Positions 23,352-29,741 of a stretch of DNA of 30,461 bases are shown here, piece after piece. The DNA comes from Verrucomicrobiota bacterium (lineage in GTDB: Bacteria > Verrucomicrobiota > Verrucomicrobiae > Limisphaerales > UBA11358), in contig JACZKP010000192.1 of NCBI GenBank assembly GCA_014860005.1, positions 1 through 30,461 of the forward strand. The letters are read 5' to 3'. Under the pieces are notes generated by a model. The model was not told the origin of the DNA. It saw only the letters and a list, made by a program, of their open reading frames with translations, and did not search any database. The number at the start of each line of letters is the position of its first letter. The stretch's first letter is position 1. The translations under genes were made by a program, and so were the position numbers.

Positions 23352-24026
23352 ATGAAAGTTAAAGTGCCAAAGCCGTCCTCGCCAGACCCGCGGGTGAGCG
23401 AGATTCAACAGTGGACCAAATCCTTCGGCAGCAGCGTTGCCAACGCCTATGTCGTCAATGCCGACGCGCTGCGTGAACTGGGCGCCGAACGTGGTGTGAT
23501 CGAAAAAATACTCTGGCGTGTCGCGAGAGAGGACGCCGCTCTGCCCCTGACCAGCGAGACCATGATGGAGATTCTCGCCCCCAAGAAACTCATGCGAGAA
23601 GTGCGCAAGCAGCTCAAACTGGACGACAAAACGCAAAAGGTGCATGCCGAGGCGTTCGAGCGATCCCGTCTGCAACTGATCGCCAGCAAGGTTCCCAAGA
23701 AAAACCCCGAGCGGGACCGCGTGGTTCGTGAAATCGAGGGCTGGTTCAAAGCGGTGCTGCCGGAGATGCGCGACACCAAGGCCATACTCCGCGCGACCGA
23801 GTTGCGGTTGGAAGCTGCAAACGATATCCACCCGGTCTTGCCTCCGTTGCAAGCCACGACCCAGCAGGTTGAACAGCTAAACAAGCGCGAACCGGGCCGG
23901 GTTTATATCGACAAGGACGGGAAAGAATTGCTCCTGCTCAAACCCAAAGAGCAAGCCGTCCTCGACGAGAAGGGCCTGCGGATCGAAAACGGGGCTGTGG
24001 CGATGCCCGGCCCGGGCATGAGTTAA
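23352..24026 (+). CDS. Unknown Lys-rich helical protein, only plus-strand gene in the cluster
   Basis: A 224-aa protein, not recognised. It is mostly helical and highly charged (KKLMREVRKQLKLDD, then KVPKKNPERDRVVREI). A short strand-turn part follows (GRVYIDKDGKELLLLKP), and the tail is Gly/Pro. The opposite strand also has an open frame but with poor composition, so the plus reading is preferred. It is flanked by convergent and divergent cluster genes, and its opposite orientation suggests separate control, perhaps as a regulator or antagonist. It might also be a later insertion. Confidence 0.65.
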   Translation: MKVKVPKPSSPDPRVSEIQQWTKSFGSSVANAYVVNADALRELGAERGVIEKILWRVAREDAALPLTSETMMEILAPKKLMREVRKQLKLDDKTQKVHAEAFERSRLQLIASKVPKKNPERDRVVREIEGWFKAVLPEMRDTKAILRATELRLEAANDIHPVLPPLQATTQQVEQLNKREPGRVYIDKDGKELLLLKPKEQAVLDEKGLRIENGAVAMPGPGMS

Positions 24027-24047
24027 CTTGCCCGCGCAACCCCGGGC

Positions 24048-24441
24048 TTATAGCTTTTCGCGCTCAGTGCGCTTGGAATCATTTTCTGCCGGCGCGCGGG
24101 CGCTTCGATCCCTGCAAACCTGCAGTGCCTTCCTGGCCATCTCCATTTGTGGGTTTTCCGGCAACTGGTAGAACAAGCTTTCCAGCGCGAGCAGATTCTT
24201 TGGATCGGTGAGTTTGTCCCAGGTATCCTGCACGGATTTGTCTGGATTTCCACGGAGCACAACCGCCTTTCTGATCTTCGGATTTCTTTCGCGACAAAAT
24301 CGCACGCTGCAAATCAATCCAGAGGGCCAACACTCGGTCGAATCTCTTGGTGTTTCCTTGTTCCATTTTGGCAAAACGCCGGCGCAATTTTTCAAGGATG
24401 TTTCGCCGGATTTGCTCCATGTCTGGTTCTGAGTCTTCCAT
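24048..24441 (-). CDS. Unknown 130-aa protein, frameshifted
   Basis: ATG 24441 begins MEDSEPDMEQIRRNILEKLRR and reads well to about SRKKSED. The convincing continuation (KIRKAVVLRGNPD, then NLLALESLFYQLPENP) is in the next frame and ends at 24048. Removing one A in the AAAGAAA stretch (plus-strand 24283-24289) joins them into about 130 residues. The product is helical and charged, of unknown function. Either the gene is broken or the base is a sequence error. Programmed +1 shifting is possible, but no known shift signal is seen. Confidence 0.6.
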
Positions 24442-24510
24442 GGAAATACTGGGCGTTACCAGCCTGTTTCGGGACGGCCTTTGGGCGAGCACTCCGCTGT
24501 CTGCCGTCGC

Positions 24511-24894
24511 CTACTCCTTGAGATGAGAGCGCAGTCGCGAGAGAAAGGACACCAGGTCGAAGGGTTTGGTGATGTAATCAGCTGCACCGACTTCGCGACC
24601 GCGCCGAACATCTTCTTCAGAAAATCGCCCTGTCACCAGAACCACCGGCGTATGGCGCAGTTCAGGGTGATTCTTCAAGCGGGAGCATATCTCGAAACCA
24701 TTTATGTCCGGCAGGTCCACGTCCGAAGTGATCAAGGCGAATTTTCCGGTTTCGGCCAGTTGCAATCCTTCCAGCCCGGTCTGGGCGGTCGCGACGTCGC
24801 AACCGGCGCGGGTCAAAGCCAGCATCAGGAGATTGCGCACGTCGGGTTGGTCTTCGATTACGAGAATTCTTGGCTTATGCAACGTATTCGTCAT
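24511..24894 (-). CDS. Stand-alone CheY-like response-regulator receiver
   Basis: A 127-aa single-domain receiver. Acidic pocket Glu14/Asp15 (VIEDQ), phosphoacceptor Asp58 in SDVDLPD, the switch Thr in VLVTG and the conserved Lys in ITKPF are all present. It has no output domain. The start at 24894 is fixed by the 4-nt ATGA overlap with the gene upstream and by the fold; the longer frame from 25086 is antisense-like. A sensor kinase would phosphorylate it, but none is encoded in this window. It may control an AAA partner by binding. Confidence 0.9.
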   Translation of the reverse strand: MTNTLHKPRILVIEDQPDVRNLLMLALTRAGCDVATAQTGLEGLQLAETGKFALITSDVDLPDINGFEICSRLKNHPELRHTPVVLVTGRFSEEDVRRGREVGAADYITKPFDLVSFLSRLRSHLKE

Positions 24895-25334
24895 GCCTCG
24901 ACCACGATGTGCCTCCAAATTCGATCCTTGGCTGAAACGTCTTCTCGACGTAATAGCCGCACCAATGCCGAACGCCGGGGCAAAGCGACATGGCGGCCGC
25001 GCGCAATGGCAGCGAACAAATACGCGAGTTCCGTGCCCAGTGGGCCTTTCCACGTTTCGGTTTTGGCGTAGAGCCGGTCGGCCCATTTGGTAATGAGTCG
25101 TAGCCGCTGCGAGTTGTTCGCACGCTTTTTGTCTCCACTTGCTTTGCCAATGAACACTGGCTTCTCCGCGGTGATTTCGATCGTCTCTCTCCGTTGAGGC
25201 TCAAAATGGAGACGGAGAAGTTTTGCCGCTTCGTCTGCGGTGGGTTTTCGCTGACCTCGCCCGCCAATGATCAATCCAGTCGTGATTCCGTGCCGATGTG
25301 TATGGACCACGACGAAATGGGTTAGCTTGATCAC
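24891..25334 (-). CDS. Unknown basic 147-aa protein
   Basis: Not recognised. GTG 25334 (VIKLTHFVVVHTHRHG) is preferred because the natural-looking beta start begins there. It then has GLIIGGRGQRKPTADEAAKLLRL, a strand region (ETIEITAEKPVFIGK) and a helical C-terminus with GPLGTELAYLFAAIARGRHVALP. It overlaps the receiver gene by 4 nt, so the two are probably made together. Confidence 0.65.
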   Translation of the reverse strand: MIKLTHFVVVHTHRHGITTGLIIGGRGQRKPTADEAAKLLRLHFEPQRRETIEITAEKPVFIGKASGDKKRANNSQRLRLITKWADRLYAKTETWKGPLGTELAYLFAAIARGRHVALPRRSALVRLLRREDVSAKDRIWRHIVVEA

Positions 25335-25372
25335 GCTCTTTCGTTTGACTGGCTTTTGCCGGCGCTGAAAAT

Positions 25373-26128
25373 TCAAGCCGCCACCGGCACGTCCGCCGTT
25401 TTGGATTGGAAGACGTTCCCGCAAAAGTGGCAGGCCAAGCGTCCGTCCCCGTTCAACTCGGTTTGCCCGTTGCAGCGAGGGCAATTCTCGATTGAGGGCC
25501 GAATAGATTCCTGGAGCTTGGTGTCGGGAAGTGCGGAGACCACCTTTTCCACCTCCGGAAGTTCCACCTCAAGTCTGGAACAGCGGACGGCGCAGAGGTT
25601 TCCGACGCTGTGAGGCAACTCCAGGAGAAGCCGCTTGGCCTCGGCAGCCGAAAGCCACAGGTGGCATCTGCGGAAACGACCTTCCCCGGTCTTCACGAGA
25701 ACATTGGTACGCCACTCGGATTGCTCGGGGAGAATGAACGGGAGAAGAGCGTTGGAGTCATTGGCGGCAGCAAATTTGGCCAACCCTTCCAGCTCGATTT
25801 GGTTCAGCAGCGCGATCTTCTTGTTGCTTGGGCGCGAGATCATGCGCACTCGGACGCACTCGCTTCCGATGAACGAAGCCAGGTCGGTCAGCAATTCCTC
25901 TGGCTCACTGCCCGGCAGGTCGTACGTGAAGACGGGTTCATCGCCAACCTCGTTCTGAGGTTTTTTCCGTTGCCTGACCCGTTTAGCTCGCGGGTTCATC
26001 ACCAGCACTCCCTGGTCGCCGGTGATTTCAACCCGAAAACGGATCTTCTCGCGGGGATCGCACTGCCACGCGCGCAGCAGCACGCGAGCGAATGTTTCAG
26101 GGCCGCGGCCTTTTACGTTGAGGTTCAT
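25373..26128 (-). CDS. Unknown protein with C-terminal zinc ribbon (251 aa)
   Basis: ATG 26128, overlapping the end of the previous gene by 32 bp. About 200 residues of mixed alpha-beta structure are unrecognised. They are followed by a clear zinc ribbon near the C-terminus: CPRCNG and CHFCG about 17 residues apart. It is basic in the middle (RAKRVRQRKKPQ). A regulatory or nucleic-acid-binding role would fit, but no catalytic motif is seen. Confidence 0.72.
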   Translation of the reverse strand: MNLNVKGRGPETFARVLLRAWQCDPREKIRFRVEITGDQGVLVMNPRAKRVRQRKKPQNEVGDEPVFTYDLPGSEPEELLTDLASFIGSECVRVRMISRPSNKKIALLNQIELEGLAKFAAANDSNALLPFILPEQSEWRTNVLVKTGEGRFRRCHLWLSAAEAKRLLLELPHSVGNLCAVRCSRLEVELPEVEKVVSALPDTKLQESIRPSIENCPRCNGQTELNGDGRLACHFCGNVFQSKTADVPVAA

Positions 26129-26321
26129 TGCGCTTTGCGGATTTGATTCCGAGAACGTGCGATTCCCAGGAATCCAGTTCTGGTCCGTCTCCCGTCAGCA
26201 GACCTTCTCCAGCCAAGTGATTCGCTGCGTTCGACAGCCGGCTCTTAGCTTCTTCCAACTCGCTGTGCGTCAGCTTTCTGCTATAGTTGACTTGGATTTC
26301 CAACCTGAGCTTGGTTTTCAT
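26097..26321 (-). CDS. Small 74-aa protein
   Basis: Not recognised. ATG 26321. It has a strand (KLRLEIQVNYSRKL), then a helix (SELEEAKSRLSNAANHLAG) and a basic tail (KSAKRNEPQRKRPRP). It shares 32 bp with the next gene in another frame; both readings look coding, so I keep both. Confidence 0.55.
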   Translation of the reverse strand: MKTKLRLEIQVNYSRKLTHSELEEAKSRLSNAANHLAGEGLLTGDGPELDSWESHVLGIKSAKRNEPQRKRPRP

Positions 26322-26384
26322 TGACGGCTCAGTTCTGGTTTGGCGGGATTTTGCTAACGCATGCTGTCATGCATTGAGGAGGCT

Positions 26385-26759
26385 TCAACCGCGCTTCCTG
26401 AAATAGCGCGGGGCGGTGCGAAGCGTGAACGTCCGGTTGCGAATGACCGGCCGTTTGAGTTGATCTGCCTGTTGCACGATGCGCGCCAGCTCGTCAAATA
26501 GTCCGGCTTCGCAGGCCAGTTCCAGCACATTGACCCCGCTGACGCTGTGCCCTTGCTGCAATCCCCAGCGAACGCCGCTGTTACTGGTGAAGGTGTCGTA
26601 ACGGAAATTCTCGCGGACGAAGAATCGCCGACCGCCGTGCTCGCATTCGGTCACCTGAAACTCGACTCCGGCGCAGTTGGCGTGATTGCCCTGGAAACGC
26701 CGGAACTTCCCCTTCGCTAAAATGCGCAGCTTGGCCGGCACAGAATTCCTGGTCCGCAC
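26385..26759 (-). CDS. Unknown 124-aa protein with hairpin at its start
   Basis: Not recognised. Its GTG start (26759) lies in the arm of a perfect 8-bp hairpin. The N-terminus is basic (KLRILAKGKFRRF). The middle has CAGVEFQVTECEHGGRRFFV, and a helical part (LELACEAGLFDELARIVQQ) precedes a basic end (RTAPRYFRKRG). The start is the first possible one in this frame that fits; the upstream 86 bp are non-coding and structured. Confidence 0.6.
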   Translation of the reverse strand: MRTRNSVPAKLRILAKGKFRRFQGNHANCAGVEFQVTECEHGGRRFFVRENFRYDTFTSNSGVRWGLQQGHSVSGVNVLELACEAGLFDELARIVQQADQLKRPVIRNRTFTLRTAPRYFRKRG

Positions 26760-26770
26760 GGAGTGCGGAC
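26752..26770 (-). promoter_or_regulatory. Perfect 8-bp hairpin masking a GTG start codon
   Basis: gtccgcac (26752-26759) and gtgcggac (26763-26770) are perfectly complementary around a 3-nt loop. The start codon of the gene ending at 26385 is inside one arm, so on the mRNA it would be sequestered. No T run follows, so it is not a terminator. Confidence 0.5.
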
Positions 26771-26783
26771 ATGCTTTTCTGTT

Positions 26784-26810
26784 CGGCAGATTTCGCCGAC
26801 GTTTCTGCCG
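26784..26810 (-). promoter_or_regulatory. Second inverted repeat in the same leader
   Basis: cggcaga (26784-26790) and tctgccg (26804-26810) form a 7-bp perfect stem with a 13-nt loop, 13 bp away from the start-codon hairpin. Together they occupy most of the non-coding gap between a receiver gene and the next gene. Confidence 0.45.
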
Positions 26811-26845
26811 ATCGGGCCGGCGATCAGAGGGAAGCGGTTACCGGT

Positions 26846-27265
26846 TCAGCACGCTTCTTGTGCGACCGAGGAAACCGGATTGGGACTTTCTAATCTGTCA
26901 GCCAGCAGTCGTAGCGCCTCCGTCTCCACCATGCTTATGCAAAATGGTTTGGTTACGATGACATCAGCCCGCGTTTGGCCCTCCAACGGGTTGGGAAGTT
27001 CACACCATCCGGTAATCATCAAGCATTTGATATTGGGGAAAACGGTTTTAGCCTTCACGATCAGTGCGCTGCCATTCGCATCCGGCAAGCTGTAATCGGT
27101 GATGAGCAGATTTGGAGCGAAGACGCCAAGGATTTGAAACGCCTCTTCTGCGCTGCCTGCTTCTTGAATCTCGAAACCGTCGCGGGTCAGGATCTCAGCG
27201 ATCAGCGTCCGAATCTCGGCCTCGTCGTCCACGATCAAGATTCTGGGCTTTCGGGATGAATTCAT
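26846..27265 (-). CDS. Second stand-alone CheY-like receiver
   Basis: A 139-aa single-domain response regulator: acidic pair Asp13/Asp14 (IVDDE), phosphoacceptor Asp57 (LITDYSLPD), Thr in MITGW, and Lys in VTKPF. It has no output domain. The tail of about 15 residues is low-complexity. It is similar in type to the receiver at 24511 but clearly different in sequence, so it is not a recent duplicate. No kinase is visible in the window. Confidence 0.88.
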   Translation of the reverse strand: MNSSRKPRILIVDDEAEIRTLIAEILTRDGFEIQEAGSAEEAFQILGVFAPNLLITDYSLPDANGSALIVKAKTVFPNIKCLMITGWCELPNPLEGQTRADVIVTKPFCISMVETEALRLLADRLESPNPVSSVAQEAC

Positions 27266-27278
27266 CCAGGGCGCGTCC

Positions 27279-27611
27279 TCAGGAGTTCAGACACAACTGC
27301 GCCAACCGAACAATGGTGTTCAGCGCCAGCAGCGGCACGTTGTAAATGAAGAAGCCAAGTGCGCCAGCGACGATTGAACCGAACAGCAGCAATCCCGACA
27401 GGCCATCGGCGACAAAATACGGGTCACGAACCCAGTGGTAGAGCGGCAAGAGCATCTGAATGATGAACAACAGGAAAAACAGGAGGCGCAGCGCACCCAC
27501 GCTGATCACTTGGCTCAGGGCGCACCCAGGGGCATACCACGCCGCGTAGCGTTCCATCACGAAGCTGGACAGCGTTAATGCCGAGAGGGCGCCGAAAAGC
27601 AGCCGGTTCAT
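27279..27611 (-). CDS. Small membrane protein (110 aa)
   Basis: Three to four hydrophobic segments are visible: the N-terminal LLFGALSALTLSSFVM, ALRLLFFLLFIIQMLLPL (about 40-57), and GLLLFGSIVAGALGFFIYNVPLLAL (about 73-97). No known family. It starts 8 bp after the topoisomerase-like gene ends, so it is probably coexpressed, and it may anchor or sense at the membrane. Confidence 0.7.
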   Translation of the reverse strand: MNRLLFGALSALTLSSFVMERYAAWYAPGCALSQVISVGALRLLFFLLFIIQMLLPLYHWVRDPYFVADGLSGLLLFGSIVAGALGFFIYNVPLLALNTIVRLAQLCLNS

Positions 27612-27619
27612 ATCCCATT

Positions 27620-28936
27620 TTAAGGCCGTTTGGCTGCCTCAGTGGCGCTTTCCGAGCGGACCTGGCTGTTGTCGTGAGAATTCCCCTGTATCAACTTGAG
27701 AACCTCGGCGTAGCTCGCCTCGTCAGTTTGAATATTCTCCAGCAGACGGAGAATCAGATACAGACGTTGGCTGGTCAGTCCGATCCGGTCCATCTGATGG
27801 AGGAGTGTCTGGCCTTTCGGCGTGATCGTGAGATTCCGTTCAGTTGCCTGGACATAATCGGAATCGATGAGCTTGAGGAGAGATGGGAAATGCAGATTGA
27901 TCTGGCAACCGTCCAAACGATCGAGGAACGCTCCCAGGGTGCTGCGTGGAATTTGCGGATCGATGGTGAGCTTGATTTGCGCCTTTGTCGGCAGCGGATT
28001 CAATGGCGGGGACCCCTCGGGGTAGAGACTCACACTGCGGAACCGGATGCGATTCTGCTGGTAGAGTCGAATGATTTTGCGGGCGGGCCTGGGGGTCGCC
28101 AAGTGCTGCAAAAGACCTGCAGGTCGAGACCGCACTTGAAGTGGACGTTCACCGTACGAGACTCCGCCATAATGGAAGGGCCAACTGCAGACGCCGGAAA
28201 AGTAAGCCTGTTCGAGTTCTTGCCAGCATTTTCGAAAGTCCGGGTTTGTATCACCGAGCAGTTGATTCACGGAACAGTTCGGGTCCGGCCACTGCGCCGT
28301 TATCTCTTTCTGAACCACCTTGAACACCCCGCCGACGTGTCCTGGATAGCGACGATGGAATATGGTCCCGCCAAACGAATCAATCTCGACCGCCGTGCAG
28401 GTTCCAAAGTGCAGATGTCTTCTCCAGGAAGGCATGGCGGTGTCACGAAGCAATTGCAGGCAGAATAAGCTCTGCCAGCCGGGATAAGACAATGCTTGGT
28501 CCTTGAGCTTCGGGATCAAGCGCGCCCCCAACAACTTTTCGGTCATGCGACGCGCGGCGATTGATGTCAGCAACCACGGGCTGATCGCCTGCGGGCATTT
28601 CAACGTTTCGGTGATGCCCTCCGGGTCGAGTTCGTGCATGGGCCCGTACGAGAGTGTCGCCTGGCCGCCCATGACGGTGTGGGCCAGGTGCAGCAGCAGG
28701 TTTCCGTAATGCAGCCCGGGCGGGATGGCGCAGATGACCTCTCCACGGAGGCTGCGAATAGCCTGCTCCACCTCGGGATTCACGATCCGGAACTGAGGCT
28801 CGAAATCCGCGTTGAATCCCGGTTCGTCCAAGTCAATGAAAGACGGACCCACCTCAAAGACCTTGTTGGGAACGGAGGCCCGAATTGCGTCGGCGATTTC
28901 CTTGCGGCTTGTAACAATGGTGGCGGTTGAATCCAT
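27620..28936 (-). CDS. Degenerate type IA topoisomerase-like protein
   Basis: A 438-aa protein whose order of segments follows topoisomerase I/III. A toprim-like start (TATIVTSRKEIADAI) comes where TopIII has the EKPS motif. An AIPPGLHYG segment (70-78) takes the place of the DPDREG motif, without the acids. Then come MHELDPEGI and IAARRMTEKLLG (the nDLNPQAI/aRaxaDxlxG region), an LSYPGWQS segment where GRVQTP lies, an LYQQNRIRFRS segment (291-301) where LYETHLITYPRSD lies, and STLGAFLDRLDG to ITPKGQTLL at the C-terminus. The metal-binding acids and the catalytic Tyr are missing, so I expect single-stranded DNA binding without strand passage. ATG 28936 suits the fold; the upstream Arg-rich extension from 29014 is less likely. 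It is shorter than a real TopIII (about 650 aa). Confidence 0.68.
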   Translation of the reverse strand: MDSTATIVTSRKEIADAIRASVPNKVFEVGPSFIDLDEPGFNADFEPQFRIVNPEVEQAIRSLRGEVICAIPPGLHYGNLLLHLAHTVMGGQATLSYGPMHELDPEGITETLKCPQAISPWLLTSIAARRMTEKLLGARLIPKLKDQALSYPGWQSLFCLQLLRDTAMPSWRRHLHFGTCTAVEIDSFGGTIFHRRYPGHVGGVFKVVQKEITAQWPDPNCSVNQLLGDTNPDFRKCWQELEQAYFSGVCSWPFHYGGVSYGERPLQVRSRPAGLLQHLATPRPARKIIRLYQQNRIRFRSVSLYPEGSPPLNPLPTKAQIKLTIDPQIPRSTLGAFLDRLDGCQINLHFPSLLKLIDSDYVQATERNLTITPKGQTLLHQMDRIGLTSQRLYLILRLLENIQTDEASYAEVLKLIQGNSHDNSQVRSESATEAAKRP

Positions 28937-29142
28937 GCCAGTTGCGGCTGCCTGCCGGAGGACACGATCCAGGCGACCAGCCTTGGATGATCGGCGGCGG
29001 CGACGATGGCGCACTCAACCGACTATCACTCCATTCTAAGGCCTTCGACATGGGTTTGGCATTTGTTCCTCTGGCCCGGCGCTCGCTCCTCTCGAAACGA
29101 AAAAACTGTCACGGGGCCGTTCCCGGTCGAAGCGACATTCAA

Positions 29143-29553
29143 TTATGCGGCAATCCCAAAAGAGCGTCGGCGTCGCGGCATTTCGTCGTAGTCTGGCTCG
29201 TTCTGAGCCGTCAACGCTTCGATGCACTCGTCTTCGTTGTGGGCAACCCAATTCTCGGCAACATCTTCGATCAATGTTTCAACCAGCCGGCGCATCCGTC
29301 GTACGGCCTTGCGGAATTTTTTGCGGCTTAATTGTGGTCGCGCACGCCGAACGGTGAACGGGATGTCGCCGGGATCGTAGGAAACATTGCTCAATTCCAC
29401 GTCGCTCCACCCCCAGTCATGATGAGTCCCTCGGCTGCCCCAGTACTCGTAGGCGCCAATCCCGTGGTCCGCGTAGTCGCCCTCGATCTCCAACTCAACG
29501 TCGAGTTCAATCCCCGCGACTTCGAGCGTGGTTTCAATCGTGGCGGCAGACAT
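29143..29553 (-). CDS. Unknown 136-aa protein, probable first gene of the cluster
   Basis: Not recognised. The N-terminus is beta-rich and acidic (ETTLEVAGIELDVELEIEGDY), with an aromatic/His segment (YEYWGSRGTHHDWGW). It is followed by a very basic helix (RKKFRKAVRRMRRLV) and an acidic helix. No ribosome site is clear. A 206-bp gap to the topoisomerase-like gene contains no further convincing gene, only a minus-strand reading with weak coding character. Confidence 0.65.
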   Translation of the reverse strand: MSAATIETTLEVAGIELDVELEIEGDYADHGIGAYEYWGSRGTHHDWGWSDVELSNVSYDPGDIPFTVRRARPQLSRKKFRKAVRRMRRLVETLIEDVAENWVAHNEDECIEALTAQNEPDYDEMPRRRRSFGIAA

Positions 29554-29601
29554 GCGGCAAGTTTCTGTTTGCCGCCTTTTGATTCGCCACTTTCCCGGAC
29601 G

Positions 29602-29614
29602 CGGATTTAATCCG
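29602..29614. promoter_or_regulatory. Near-palindrome upstream of the cluster
   Basis: cggatttaatccg has 6-bp arms (cggatt/aatccg) around one base and lies about 50 bp upstream of the first cluster gene, in the 188-bp non-coding gap. It could be an operator or part of a promoter, as the AT core resembles a -10. Evidence is positional only. Confidence 0.3.
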
Positions 29615-29741
29615 AGAGCGCATGCACTTCAGACAATGACGCGGTCCCGCACCGACCCCGCCGAGCGCCAGCCGATGGAGCAATACGCGACAATCGGTCT
29701 GCCGACTCTTCAGTTGTGTGCGTGCAGCACAGGAAGAAGGC

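Noticed and set aside
24003..24019. Hairpin atgcccgg/ccgggcat as a terminator for the plus-strand gene
   Set aside because: It is within the last codons of the gene, has almost no loop, and no T run follows.
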